Below, one piece after another: positions 34,778-44,285 of a DNA stretch of 64,000 nucleotides; the stretch's first letter is position 1, and each line of letters starts with the position of its first letter. Position numbers and translations under genes: made by a program. The notes under the pieces were generated by a model, which was not told where the DNA came from, did not search any database, and saw only the letters and a program-made list of their open reading frames with translations. The stretch comes from Niveispirillum sp. SYP-B3756 (GTDB lineage Bacteria; Pseudomonadota; Alphaproteobacteria; Azospirillales; Azospirillaceae): positions 310,001-374,000 of the forward strand of contig NZ_WIDQ01000002.1 in NCBI RefSeq assembly GCF_009495745.1. The letters run 5' to 3'.

Positions 34778-35848
34778 ATGAAGAACATTCTGTTGCTGGG
34801 TGCCGGCAAGATCGGCCTTGCCATCACGCTGCTGCTGCGCCGCAGCGGCGATTACAAGGTGACGGTGGCCGACCATAGTGCCGCCGCCCTGAAACGCTTC
34901 ACCGATCTGGGTGTGGAGACGCTGGAACTGGATATCCAAGATGGTCCGGCCCTACGCCGCGCCATGGCGGGGCGCTATGCAGTGCTGAACGCCCTGCCGT
35001 TCCATGCCACCTCCACCATTGCCTATGGCGCCTTTGATGCCGGCATCCATTATTTCGACCTGACCGAAGATGTCGCCTCCACCCGCGTGGTGAAGGAAGT
35101 CGCGGCCAAGGCCAACAGCGCCTTTGTGCCGCAATGCGGGCTGGCACCCGGCTTTGTCTCCATCGCCGCGCATGGGCTGGCGGAAGGGTTCGACAGTTTG
35201 CGCGATGTGCAGCTGCGCGTCGGCGCGCTGCCGCGCTATCCCACCAATGCCTTGAAATATAATCTCACTTGGTCCACCGATGGGCTGATCAACGAATATC
35301 TGAACCCGTGCGAGGCGGTGCAGGACGGCCATAAGGTGGAGCTGCCGCCGCTGGAAGACCTGGAGGAATTCGCCCTGGAAGGGGTGACCTATGAGGCGTT
35401 CAACACCTCGGGCGGGCTGGGATCGCTGGTGGAGACGCTGGCGGGCCGGGTGGAGAACCTGACCTATAAATCCATCCGTTATCCGGGCCATTGCGCCCTG
35501 ATCAAGCTGCTGGTGGAAGATTTGCGGCTGGCCCGCCGGCGCGACCTGTTGAAGGAAGTGCTGGAAGAAGCTCTGCCCATCACCATGCAGGATGTGGTGT
35601 TGGTCTTCTGCACCGTGTCCGGCAAGCGCCATGGCCGGCTGGAACAGGAAAGCATCGTCCGCCATATCCATGGCGAAGAGGTGGATGGCCATTTCCTGTC
35701 GGCCATCCAGATGAGCACGGCGGCCGGCATCTGCGCCATGCTGGATCTGCAGGCGCAAGGCCACCTGCCGGCCAAGGGCTTCGTCCGGCAGGAGGAGATG
35801 AAGCTGGACCGCTTCCTGGCTAACCGGTTCGGCAAGGTTTATGCGTGA
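34778..35848 (+). CDS. Saccharopine dehydrogenase-like / lysine 6-dehydrogenase
   Basis: 356 residues. N-terminal Rossmann fold (ILLLGAGKIGLAITLLL), then the saccharopine-dehydrogenase-type catalytic part (CGLAPGFVSIAAHGLAEG ... YNLTWSTDGLINEY). Monofunctional proteins of this length are either lysine 6-dehydrogenases or the saccharopine dehydrogenase partner of a lysine-ketoglutarate reductase. No reductase gene adjoins it, which favours the first, but this is open. Either way the product is aminoadipate semialdehyde, the substrate of the next gene. ATG 34778 has GGAAGGTGAGGG ahead. Confidence 0.85.
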   Translation: MKNILLLGAGKIGLAITLLLRRSGDYKVTVADHSAAALKRFTDLGVETLELDIQDGPALRRAMAGRYAVLNALPFHATSTIAYGAFDAGIHYFDLTEDVASTRVVKEVAAKANSAFVPQCGLAPGFVSIAAHGLAEGFDSLRDVQLRVGALPRYPTNALKYNLTWSTDGLINEYLNPCEAVQDGHKVELPPLEDLEEFALEGVTYEAFNTSGGLGSLVETLAGRVENLTYKSIRYPGHCALIKLLVEDLRLARRRDLLKEVLEEALPITMQDVVLVFCTVSGKRHGRLEQESIVRHIHGEEVDGHFLSAIQMSTAAGICAMLDLQAQGHLPAKGFVRQEEMKLDRFLANRFGKVYA

Positions 35849-35879
35849 GGATTAGAGGAACTGGCTGCTGCCCTCTCCC

Positions 35880-35982
35880 ACCGTCATTCCCGCGAAGGCG
35901 GGAATCCAGCAGACGCATCAATTAGAAGTTGCTTTGGTAATGGCACCGTTGTCTGGATTCCCGCCTTCGCGGGAATGACGGT
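35880..35982. repeat. Palindromic intergenic repeat, ATT type, paired copy
   Basis: ACCGTCATTCCCGCGAAGG and the inverted copy ending GCGGGAATGACGGT flank about 45 bases. Same family as 55383 and the half copy at 21461. Between the dehydrogenase and ALDH genes. Confidence 0.9.
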
Positions 35983-36061
35983 AAAATGGTGCGTACCCTG
36001 TATTGAATAACACCAAAGCCCAAAAAACCGCCCATCCATATACATACCGGAGGCCTGCCCC

Positions 36062-37567
36062 ATGTCCGACCTTTCCGCCCTGCTGCACCGGCTTGGCCTT
36101 ACCGGCCTTGTCACCGATGGCGACATCCTCTCCCGCTCCCCCATTGATGGCGCCGTTATCGGGGCGGTTCAGGCCCACAGCCCCCAACAGGTGGAAGCCG
36201 CCATTGCCCGTTCTGCTGCCGCCTTCAAGGTCTGGCGCACCGTTCCCGCCCCAAGGCGCGGGGAACTGGTGCGCCTGTTTGGTGAGGTGCTGCGGGAGCA
36301 TAAGGCCGATCTGGGGGCGCTGGTGACGCTGGAGGCCGGCAAGATCGTCCAGGAAGGGCTGGGCGAGGTGCAGGAGATGATTGATATCTGCGACTTCGCC
36401 GTCGGCCTGTCGCGCCAGTTGCACGGGCTGACCATCGCCTCTGAACGGCCGCGCCACCGGATGGTGGAAACCTGGCAGCCGCTGGGGCCGGTCGCCATCA
36501 TCACCGCCTTCAATTTTCCCGTCGCCGTCTGGGCCTGGAACGCCGCGCTGGCCCTGGTTTGCGGCGATCCGGTGATCTGGAAGCCGTCGGAAAAGACTCC
36601 GCTGACGGCGCTGGCCACGCAGAAGTTGTTTGAAAAGGCGCTGGCCCGGTTTGGTGATGCGCCGGCAGGCCTGTCGGAACTGCTGTTCGGGCTGAAGGAT
36701 GTGGGGGAAAAGCTCGCTGCCGATCCGCGTATCCCGCTGGTCAGCGCCACCGGTTCCACCCGCATGGGCCGCGACGTCGCCCCGGTGGTGGCCGGGCGCT
36801 TTGGCCGGTCGATCCTGGAACTGGGCGGCAACAATGCCATGATCGTCACCCCCTCGGCTGACCTGAAGCTGGCGGTACGGGCCATCCTGTTCGCTGCCGT
36901 CGGCACGGCGGGCCAGCGCTGCACCAGCCTGCGCCGATTGATCGTGCATGAAGATTGCTATGACAAGGTGGTGGCAGCGGTGAAAACCGCCTTTGCCGCC
37001 ATCCAGCCGGGCGACCCGCGCGACGCTGGCACCCTGATGGGGCCGCTGATCGACAAACCCGCCTTTGACGCGGTGGAGGCGGCGCTCACCCAGGCGAAGG
37101 CGCAGGGTGGCGTGGTGCATGGCGGCGGGCGGGCGCTGGCCGAAACGTTCCCAGATGCGTATTACGCCTATCTCGCATTGGTGGAGATGCCGGACCAGAC
37201 GGCGATCGTGAAGCACGAAACGTTTGGCCCCATCCTCTATGTGCTGCGCTACAGCGATTTCGAGGAAGCGGTGGCGTTGCAGAATGACGTGCCGCAGGGC
37301 CTGTCCTCCTCCATCATCACCCGCGACCTGCTGGAGGCCGAGCGCTTCCTGGCCCCCGATGGGTCTGACTGCGGCATCGCCAATGTCAATATGGGCCCCA
37401 GTGGGGCGGAAATCGGCGGGGCCTTCGGGGGCGAGAAGGAAACTGGCGGCGGGCGCGAAAGCGGGTCTGACGCCTGGAAACAATATATGCGCCGCCAGAC
37501 CTCCGCCATCAATTACGGCACCTCGCTGCCCCTGGCACAGGGGATTGAGTTTCCGGAGATGGGGTGA
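36062..37567 (+). CDS. amaB: Aldehyde dehydrogenase, ALDH7 type (2-aminoadipate semialdehyde dehydrogenase)
   Basis: 501 residues. NAD-binding and catalytic motifs are present: ITAFNFPVAVWAWN, general base Glu253 in LELGGNNA and nucleophile Cys287 in GQRCTSLRR. The C-terminus (GSDAWKQYMRRQTSAINY) is typical of the antiquitin/ALDH7 group, which oxidises aminoadipate semialdehyde (as piperideine-6-carboxylate) to 2-aminoadipate. GGAGG lies 10 bases ahead of the ATG. Neighbours on both sides belong to lysine breakdown. Confidence 0.9.
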   Translation: MSDLSALLHRLGLTGLVTDGDILSRSPIDGAVIGAVQAHSPQQVEAAIARSAAAFKVWRTVPAPRRGELVRLFGEVLREHKADLGALVTLEAGKIVQEGLGEVQEMIDICDFAVGLSRQLHGLTIASERPRHRMVETWQPLGPVAIITAFNFPVAVWAWNAALALVCGDPVIWKPSEKTPLTALATQKLFEKALARFGDAPAGLSELLFGLKDVGEKLAADPRIPLVSATGSTRMGRDVAPVVAGRFGRSILELGGNNAMIVTPSADLKLAVRAILFAAVGTAGQRCTSLRRLIVHEDCYDKVVAAVKTAFAAIQPGDPRDAGTLMGPLIDKPAFDAVEAALTQAKAQGGVVHGGGRALAETFPDAYYAYLALVEMPDQTAIVKHETFGPILYVLRYSDFEEAVALQNDVPQGLSSSIITRDLLEAERFLAPDGSDCGIANVNMGPSGAEIGGAFGGEKETGGGRESGSDAWKQYMRRQTSAINYGTSLPLAQGIEFPEMG

Positions 37568-37614
37568 GGGGGGGGAACGACCTCCAAAATAGCGCACCAT
37601 GACTCCCCCTCTCT

Positions 37615-37701
37615 ACCGTCACCCCGGCACAGGCCGGGGTCCAGTTTCGTAGAGCGAGGCGCTTTTGGCCCCTGGACCCCGGCCTGCGCCGGGGTGACGG
37701 T
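37615..37701. repeat. Palindromic intergenic repeat, GC type, copy 4
   Basis: Best preserved copy: ACCGTCACCCCGGCACAGG, core TTTCGTAGAGCGAGGCGC, and an inverted arm ending CGGGGTGACGGT. Preceded by CTCT, as in copies 2 and 3. Confidence 0.92.
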
Positions 37702-37749
37702 AAAGGGGGCGCCAAGCTGATCTCCCCCCAACCAGAAAGGCCCCCAACC

Positions 37750-38784
37750 ATGAGCCACCTGTCCATCCTGACCAGCGCCACCCTGGGTGAAGCCGACAGC
37801 GGGCGGTTGTTGGGGCTGCTGGATATCCGCCCCGACCTGCGGACCAGCGAGGGGCCAGACGTGCCGCGCGCCGTGCTCTCCATGGCCCTGTCCATGGTGT
37901 TGTTCCAGCGCCTGCTGGAGGAGGTGCCGGAGGGCACGCGCTATGTTGCCGAACAATCGCAGCGCGCCCGGCTGGTGTTCGACCATGGCGCCCTGCGCAC
38001 GGTGGATATGGCAACGGGCGACCTGCCCGGCGGCACCGCCGCCTTCGGTCGGATTCTGGAACCGCTGGGTTATGCCGTGGCCGGGATTTATCCGCTGGAT
38101 AAATTGCGCATGACCGGCCGGGCCTATGCCCACCGCGATTTCCCCGAAGATATCGCGCAATATTTCGTCAGCGAAATCCACCCCGACCGCTTCCCCGAAC
38201 CGGTGCAACAGGCGGCATCGCGCATCTTCGGCAATTCCCGCGATCCGCTGACATCCTGGGCCAAGCAAGCGCTAGACCGGCTGGCCAGCCGCCGCTTCCT
38301 GCCCCTGGCCGATGCGGTGGAACTGTTGCCCACCCTGGCCGGCTGCTTCGACCGCCAGCACCCGGTGCCGGCGCTGGCGGATTATGAAACCGTCCTGGCC
38401 GCCTCGGCGGAAATGGGCTGGATCGCCACGGAAGGCAACCGTTTCAACCATGCCACCGACCGGGTACCCGACGTGCTGGCCCATGCCGAAGAGTTGAAGC
38501 TGCGCCAGTTCCCGATGAAGGAGAAGGTGGAAATCTCCGCCCAGGGCAGCGTGCGGCAGACGGCCATCCGGGCGGCCCAGGTGGAACGGCCCTTCCTGGC
38601 CGCCGATGGCAGCACCGTTACCCGCACGGTGCCCGGTTCCTTCTATGAGTTCATCTCCCGCGACGTGGTGGCCCCGCCGGGGCCGCGTAGCAGCGGCCTG
38701 GATTTGCGGTTTGACAGTTCCAACGCGCAGGGCATCTTCAAGATGACGGCAGCACAGAAAGCCGGACCCGCTGCGGAGTGTTGA
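37750..38784 (+). CDS. hglS: DUF1338 protein: 2-oxoadipate dioxygenase/decarboxylase (HglS)
   Basis: 344 residues. DUF1338 enzymes (HglS, YdcJ) are Fe(II)-dependent and turn 2-oxoadipate into D-2-hydroxyglutarate with O2. Candidate metal ligands are His79 (FDHGALRT), His234 (FNHATDR) and Glu300 (FYEFISR), whose spacing matches what I recall of the Pseudomonas enzyme. The gene lies between ALDH7 and a D-2-hydroxyglutarate dehydrogenase, which supplies and removes exactly the expected compounds. GAAAGG precedes the ATG. Confidence 0.9.
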   Translation: MSHLSILTSATLGEADSGRLLGLLDIRPDLRTSEGPDVPRAVLSMALSMVLFQRLLEEVPEGTRYVAEQSQRARLVFDHGALRTVDMATGDLPGGTAAFGRILEPLGYAVAGIYPLDKLRMTGRAYAHRDFPEDIAQYFVSEIHPDRFPEPVQQAASRIFGNSRDPLTSWAKQALDRLASRRFLPLADAVELLPTLAGCFDRQHPVPALADYETVLAASAEMGWIATEGNRFNHATDRVPDVLAHAEELKLRQFPMKEKVEISAQGSVRQTAIRAAQVERPFLAADGSTVTRTVPGSFYEFISRDVVAPPGPRSSGLDLRFDSSNAQGIFKMTAAQKAGPAAEC

Positions 38785-38789
38785 GCCTT

Positions 38790-40190
38790 ATGGATCTGGG
38801 TGCCTTCATCACCAGCCTGGCCGCCATCGTCGGCCCGCGTCACGTGTTGAGCGAGGCGGGCGATCTGGCCCCCTATCAGACCGCCGCACGCTATGGCGGC
38901 GGGCGGGCACTGGCGGTGGTGCGGCCGGACAGCGCCGAACAGGTGGCCGCCATCCTGCGCCTGTGCCACCTGCACAAGGTGCGGCTGGTGCCGCAGGGGG
39001 CCAATACCGGGCTGGTCGGGGCGTCGGTGCCCGATGGGTCGGGCGAACAGTTGGTGCTGTCGCTGTCGCGCCTGACCGGGCTGTTTGATCTGGATATGGC
39101 CAACCGCGCCGTCACCGTGGGGGCCGGCTGGGATCTGGACCGGCTGAATGAGAAGCTGGCCCCACACGGCCTGTGGTTTCCCATTGATATTTCCGCCAGC
39201 CCCAGCGTCGGCGGCATGATCTCCACCAATGCCGGCGGGTCGCGGGTGCTGCGCTATGGCGATGCGCGGCGCAATGTGCTGTCATTGCAGGTGGTGCTGC
39301 CCGATGGCCGCATCGCCGGCGACCTGAAGGGCCTGCGCAAGAACAGCACGGGCCTGGATTTCAAACAGCTTTTCATCGGCACGGGCGGCAGCTTCGGCAT
39401 CGTCACCGCCGCCGTACTGGACCTGCTGCCGCTGCCGAAACAGACAGTCACCGCCCTGGTGGTGCCGCGCGATTTGGACGCCATCGGCCCGATCCAGGCC
39501 CTGCTGGATGGGCAGGCGGGGGAGTTCCTTTCTGCCTTTGAAAGCATGAGCGGGCCGGCCCTGAAGGCGGCCCTGCACCACCGGCCCCAGTTGCGCAACC
39601 CGTTCGGCGGCCCGCCGCCGGATGAAACCTTGCTGGTGGAACTGATGTCCACCACCGGGGCTGATCAGTTGGACCTGGAGGCGCTGCTGCTGGCGGTGCT
39701 GGAACAGGGCTATGAGAGTGGCCTGATCGCCGATGCCATTCCCGGCCCCCCGGCGGAACTGTGGGCGCTGCGCCACGCCATTTCAGAGGGGTTGCGGGGC
39801 CTGGGCCGGGTGATCGGGCTGGATATCTCGCTCGCGCGCGGCAAGATGAGCGCGTTCCGGGCAGAGGCGACGGCTTGGGTGCGGGCCAACCATCCGGGCC
39901 TGCTGATCTGTGGTTTCGGCCATCGCGGTGATGGCGGCGACCATTTCAATCTGGTGATCCCCAAGGAATTGGATGCTGATTACCCGCCTGACCGGGTGGA
40001 TGGCGTGCGCCGTGGCATCTATGACCTGCTGGTGGGCCGCTATGATGGCAGCTATAGCGGGGAACATGGGGTCGGCCCGGTCAATCTGGCCCACCACCAG
40101 ATCCATGCCGACCCGGCCCAGCAGGCGCTGGCCCGGCTGCTGCAGAACCATCTGGATGCGGATGGGCTGCTGGGGCGGGTGCGCTGGTGA
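38790..40190 (+). CDS. FAD-linked D-2-hydroxyglutarate dehydrogenase
   Basis: 466 residues. FAD-binding type 4 fold: VRLVPQGANTGLVGASVP, VGGMISTNAGGSRVLRYGDARRNVL and the C-terminal oxidase part (GFGHRGDGGDHFNLV, YDGSYSGEHGVGPVN). This is the GlcD/D2HGDH group. After HglS, oxidation of D-2-hydroxyglutarate to 2-oxoglutarate is the natural role; D-lactate or glycolate are alternatives from family alone. Start ATG 38790 is 5 bases after the hglS stop; GTG 38778 is possible. Confidence 0.9.
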   Translation: MDLGAFITSLAAIVGPRHVLSEAGDLAPYQTAARYGGGRALAVVRPDSAEQVAAILRLCHLHKVRLVPQGANTGLVGASVPDGSGEQLVLSLSRLTGLFDLDMANRAVTVGAGWDLDRLNEKLAPHGLWFPIDISASPSVGGMISTNAGGSRVLRYGDARRNVLSLQVVLPDGRIAGDLKGLRKNSTGLDFKQLFIGTGGSFGIVTAAVLDLLPLPKQTVTALVVPRDLDAIGPIQALLDGQAGEFLSAFESMSGPALKAALHHRPQLRNPFGGPPPDETLLVELMSTTGADQLDLEALLLAVLEQGYESGLIADAIPGPPAELWALRHAISEGLRGLGRVIGLDISLARGKMSAFRAEATAWVRANHPGLLICGFGHRGDGGDHFNLVIPKELDADYPPDRVDGVRRGIYDLLVGRYDGSYSGEHGVGPVNLAHHQIHADPAQQALARLLQNHLDADGLLGRVRW

Positions 40191-40627
40191 CGGAAACGGG
40201 GGAGCAGGACGGCACCGATCTGGCGCTGCTGCAATTGCTGCGCGCCAATGCGCGCGAACCCACGGCATCGCTGGCCCGCAAGCTGGGGCTGGCGCGGTCC
40301 AGCGTGCAGGCGCGGATTGCCCGGCTGGAACGGCTGGGCATCATCCAGGGCTATACGCTGCGCAGCGATTACGCCACCGCCCGGCTGATCCGCGCCTATG
40401 TATTGCTCTCCACCAACCCGAAAATGATTGCCCGCATCGTCGGCGATGTGAAGCGCATCCCGGAGGTGGAATCGCTGAGCGCCATTTCCGGCAGTTACGA
40501 CATGATGGCCGTGGTCGCCGCCCCGACCGTGCAGGATATCGACCGGGTGCTGGACCAGTTGGGTCTGGTGACGGGGGTAGAGCGCACCATGTCGTCGCTG
40601 GTGCTGTCGGACAAGTTCCGGCGCTGA
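40187..40627 (+). CDS. Lrp/AsnC family regulator
   Basis: 146 residues. N-terminal HTH (DLALLQLLRANAREPTASLARKLGLARSSVQARI) and an RAM effector domain (about 65-146). The GTG start overlaps the preceding stop (GTGA), so it is co-translated with the catabolic genes. Lrp-type regulators next to amino acid catabolic genes commonly respond to the substrate, so lysine or an intermediate is a fair guess. Confidence 0.93.
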   Translation: MTETGEQDGTDLALLQLLRANAREPTASLARKLGLARSSVQARIARLERLGIIQGYTLRSDYATARLIRAYVLLSTNPKMIARIVGDVKRIPEVESLSAISGSYDMMAVVAAPTVQDIDRVLDQLGLVTGVERTMSSLVLSDKFRR

Positions 40628-40741
40628 CACCAAACCGGCCTTCCGCGCCAGGTCGCTGCCGTCGCTGCGTTTTTTGTTGGAGTTGACGTATCGCTGCGCG
40701 CGGGTGACCTTGGCATCGGACCGCTCACCGGTGGCCCGGGC

Positions 40742-41482
40742 GTGTTTGTGGGGAGACAGTTGGAACAAGGCGGTGAACCGTTCGGCAGCGTGGTGGCGCG
40801 CGGCCCCCGATCTGAGAAGGGCGAGGAAACGCGGGAGCGGATACTGGACGCGGCGGAGAAGCTGTTTGCCCGGCATGGCTTCTACGGCGTCACCGTGCGC
40901 CAGATCACCCGCGAGGCCGGGGTGGATGTGGCGCTTGCCCATTATTATTTCGGTACCAAAATGGGCCTGTTCGATGCGGTGTTCCTGCGCCGGGCGGACA
41001 TTCTGAACCGGGCGCGCATCGCCTCCCTCAACCGCTATCAGGCCGATCCGGGGCCGGAGGGGTTGACGGTTGAAGGGGTGATTGAGGCCTTTGTCGGCCC
41101 AATGCTGGATATCTGGGCGGCGGGCGGGCGCGGCTGGTCGGATTATTTTGCCCTGCTGGCGCAGGTGAACAACACGCCCGACTGGGGCGGGCAGACCATG
41201 GCCCGTTATTTTGATCCCGTCATTCATCGCCTGTTGGATGTGCTGCGCCCCATCCTGCCGGGGGCGACAGAAGAGGATCTGCTCTGGAGCTATCAGTTCC
41301 TCTCCGGCGCCATGTTGCTGGCCTTCGCCCAGACCGGCCGGATCGAGCGACTCTCCGGCGGTGCTTTGGCGTCAAACGATGTTGCGGCGGTGCGGGCCCG
41401 GATGCCGCGCTATATCGCCGCCGGTTTCCGCGCGATCTGTGGCGACAAAACCGCTCCCCCCGGCGATAAAGCCATGCCTTGA
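40742..41482 (+). CDS. TetR family transcriptional regulator
   Basis: 246 residues. HTH near residues 28-75 (TRERILDAAEKLFARHGFYGVTVRQITREAGV ... HYYFGTKMGLFDAVF), then a helical ligand domain. Start is uncertain: GTG 40742, TTG 40760 (GGGGAG 6 bases ahead) or GTG 40790. It lies in front of the siderophore receptor, separated by about 290 bases. Target not known. Confidence 0.88.
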   Translation: MFVGRQLEQGGEPFGSVVARGPRSEKGEETRERILDAAEKLFARHGFYGVTVRQITREAGVDVALAHYYFGTKMGLFDAVFLRRADILNRARIASLNRYQADPGPEGLTVEGVIEAFVGPMLDIWAAGGRGWSDYFALLAQVNNTPDWGGQTMARYFDPVIHRLLDVLRPILPGATEEDLLWSYQFLSGAMLLAFAQTGRIERLSGGALASNDVAAVRARMPRYIAAGFRAICGDKTAPPGDKAMP

Positions 41483-41708
41483 GTGACGGGCTGGGCTGCG
41501 CTGCTGCCCGACCAATAAAAAAATATATTTATTTCAATATGTTATGTGAAAACGGTGTGCTGGCGCGGGTATCCCGTACCCGATGCGACAGCATTGTTAA
41601 TGTGAATTGTTCGCAATATCGTGCGCGCAGCCAAATATTCTTCAGGCCTTGCGGCTGTGAAGGCATGGCAGCGGAATGACCAGGACTGTCCGGTCCTGAT
41701 TTTTCGTA

Positions 41709-41734
41709 TGCGAATAACATTGATAATGAATTGC
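41709..41734 (+). promoter_or_regulatory. Candidate Fur box upstream of the Fiu-like receptor
   Basis: TGCGAATAACATTGATAATG followed by AATTGC. It contains the Fur hexamer GATAAT and shares TGCGAATAA with the region before fecI (24885). It lies about 40-60 bases ahead of the receptor ATG, a good place for iron repression. Confidence 0.55.
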
Positions 41735-41770
41735 TCACCGAAACAAACGGTGAAGGGAAGGGTCTCTGAA

Positions 41771-44137
41771 ATGGAAGAGAAGTCGGGTTCGAATCTGGTG
41801 CGTGGCCGTATGGCCCTGATGGCGGCGCTTTCTGCGGGTGTGGTGTCGGCGGTGGCCGCCCCCGCCCTGGCGCAACCGGCCCAGCAGGGCAATGCCAGCG
41901 GTGGTACCATGATGCTGCCGACGCTGAGCGTCGAAGGCCAGGGCGTGGCCAATGAGAAGAAGCCGCCGGAGCGGGTGGCTTCCCCGAAATATGTCGCCCC
42001 GCTGCGCGACACGCCGCAGACCATCACGGTCATTCCCAAGGCGGTGATGGAGGAGCAGAACCTGATTTCGCTGACCGACATCCTGTCCACCGTGCCGGGT
42101 ATTACCTTTGGCGCGGGTGAGGGAGGGGCCGGTGGTTCCGACAGTGTCAATCTGCGCGGTTATTCCGCCAACAGCGACATCACCATCGATGGCGTGCGCG
42201 ACAGCGGTGCCTATGTGCGCAGCGACAGCTTCAATGTGCAGCAGGTCGAGGTGACGAACGGCGCCAACTCCGTGTTCAACGGCTCTGGCTCCGTCGGCGG
42301 CACCATCAATATGGTCAGCAAGGTGGCGCAGGATGATAGCTTCACCAAGGCAACCGCCGGCATCGGTACGGATAATTATTACCGCGCCACGGTCGACACC
42401 AACCAGTTGCTGGATGAGAATACGGCCATCCGCCTGAACGGCATGTGGCACCGCAATGATGTGCCCAAGCGCGATGTGGAGGATGCCAAGCGCTGGGGCA
42501 TCGCGCCGTCGATCACCCTGGGCCTGAATACCGATACCCAGGTTTCCATCAGCTATCTCCATCAGCAGGATGACAATATCCCGCTGTATGGCGTGCCCTA
42601 TGGGTTGAACGCCGTGTCACACGGGCCGCTGGCCGGTATTGATCGTGAGGCCTATTACGGCTACAGCAATATCGACACGCAGGAGAGTACGTTGAACATG
42701 GCCACCTTGAAGGTGGATCATCGCTTCAACGACACGCTGTCGATCAGCAACCTGACCCGCTGGCAGCAGGTGGACAGCTTGGTCACCACTTCCTATCTGC
42801 AGGGTACCTGGTGTCTGGCCAATGGCATTAATGCCTATACCGGGGCGCGCTGTACCCCGGCGGGCATCTTCACGCCCAGCACCAATCGCGGCATCACCCG
42901 CGATGCCGATACCAGCATCTTCTATAACCAGACCGATCTGAAGGCCTCGCTGCAGACGGGCAGCATCAAGCATGATATCGTGCTGGGTGCTGCGATCTCG
43001 TCGGAGAAGTTCGACCAGAAGTCGGGTAATCGCCTGCGCAATCCCAACGGCACGGTGCCGACGGCCAGCTTTGTGCCGATCTCCATCGCCAATCCCAACA
43101 GCGTCTGGACTGGGCCGGATAATTTCACCGTCACCAGCGATGTCGATTCCACGCTGAACAACCAGGCGGTTTATCTGTTCGACCGCACCCAGCTTTCCGA
43201 GCAGTTTGAGCTGAATGGCGGGATGCGCTGGGAGCGCACCGATGGTGACTATCACAGCACCAGCTACGCCTATACGGCCACCGGCAAGACCACCACGGTC
43301 AATCCGACGGCCAGCAACAAGGAGCATCTGTTCTCCTGGCGCGTCGGGGCGGTCTATAAGCCGCTGCCCTTTGGCTCGATCTATATCGGCTATGGCAATT
43401 CCAAGACGCCGTCACAAAGTGCCGTCAATGGTGCCTGCTCCACTTCCGCCACCAACCCGACCTGCAATGTGAAGCCGGAAACGGCGGAAAACATTGAACT
43501 GGGCACCAAGTGGGATGTGCTGGATGAGCAACTGTCGCTGACCGCCGCCATCTTCCGCAACGACCGCACCAACTACAAGGTGGCGTCCAACGAACCGGGC
43601 GTGCCGGATCAGCAGTTGGATGGCAAGTCGCGGGTGGATGGTGTCGCCCTGGGCGCTGCCGGTCACGTCACGCCGGAATGGGGTATCTTCGCCAACTACA
43701 CCTTCCTGGACAGCGAGGTCTTGCAGGGTGTTTCCGATTACTGCCTTGCCAACCCGACCCAGGCCAGTTGCGCCAGCGCGCTGGCTGGGGCAAATGGTGG
43801 TCAAGGCGCGGTGCTGACGGCCACGCCGCGCCATGCCTTCAGCATCTGGACCACCTATGACCTGCCGGTCGGGGTGCAGTTGGGTTATGGTGTGACCTAT
43901 CAGGGCAAGATGCTGCCCAATAATTCCAACGCCCTGGCCATGTACAAGGTGCCGGGCTATTGGGTCCACCGCGCCGCTGTCTCTTATCAGCTGAACGATC
44001 AGGTGAAGCTGCAGCTCAATGTCACGAACCTGTTTGACGAGACCTATTACACCAAGATCCGCAGCAACCCGACCAATGGCTGGGCCAACCCCGGCACGGG
44101 GCGCAATGCCACGCTGACGGTCGGCTACACGTTCTGA
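41771..44137 (+). CDS. fiu: TonB-dependent catecholate siderophore receptor (Fiu-like)
   Basis: 788 residues. Signal peptide about 1-35 (ending PALAQ), no STN domain, plug with RDTPQTITVIPKAVMEEQ and a barrel ending LTVGYTF. Pairing with a PiuC/YbiX dioxygenase gene downstream is characteristic of Fiu/PiuA-type receptors for monomeric catechol-iron compounds. ATG 41771 is chosen because the signal peptide starts there; upstream codons are in frame but lie in the promoter region. Confidence 0.92.
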   Translation: MEEKSGSNLVRGRMALMAALSAGVVSAVAAPALAQPAQQGNASGGTMMLPTLSVEGQGVANEKKPPERVASPKYVAPLRDTPQTITVIPKAVMEEQNLISLTDILSTVPGITFGAGEGGAGGSDSVNLRGYSANSDITIDGVRDSGAYVRSDSFNVQQVEVTNGANSVFNGSGSVGGTINMVSKVAQDDSFTKATAGIGTDNYYRATVDTNQLLDENTAIRLNGMWHRNDVPKRDVEDAKRWGIAPSITLGLNTDTQVSISYLHQQDDNIPLYGVPYGLNAVSHGPLAGIDREAYYGYSNIDTQESTLNMATLKVDHRFNDTLSISNLTRWQQVDSLVTTSYLQGTWCLANGINAYTGARCTPAGIFTPSTNRGITRDADTSIFYNQTDLKASLQTGSIKHDIVLGAAISSEKFDQKSGNRLRNPNGTVPTASFVPISIANPNSVWTGPDNFTVTSDVDSTLNNQAVYLFDRTQLSEQFELNGGMRWERTDGDYHSTSYAYTATGKTTTVNPTASNKEHLFSWRVGAVYKPLPFGSIYIGYGNSKTPSQSAVNGACSTSATNPTCNVKPETAENIELGTKWDVLDEQLSLTAAIFRNDRTNYKVASNEPGVPDQQLDGKSRVDGVALGAAGHVTPEWGIFANYTFLDSEVLQGVSDYCLANPTQASCASALAGANGGQGAVLTATPRHAFSIWTTYDLPVGVQLGYGVTYQGKMLPNNSNALAMYKVPGYWVHRAAVSYQLNDQVKLQLNVTNLFDETYYTKIRSNPTNGWANPGTGRNATLTVGYTF

Positions 44138-44167
44138 TCTGACGCTGAAGAGCGCTACAAGGGGGAA

Positions 44168-44198
44168 GGGGAGCGGCCGCACAGCCGCTCCCCTTTTT
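44168..44198 (+). terminator. Rho-independent terminator after the receptor gene
   Basis: GGGGAGCGGC (44168-44177), loop CGCACA, GCCGCTCCCC (44184-44193), then five T. A textbook intrinsic terminator, so the PiuC gene probably has its own promoter. Confidence 0.92.
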
Positions 44199-44285
44199 CA
44201 TGGGGGTATTGATGCAAATCAGAGTAGCTCTCAGGTGCATTCGCTATAAGCTGGCTCCCTTGCCGTTTTCACCAGGATATGCGCC

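Noticed and set aside
36003-36326. 107-codon frame overlapping the ALDH7 start
   Set aside because: Pro/Arg-rich shadow in another frame of a well-supported enzyme.
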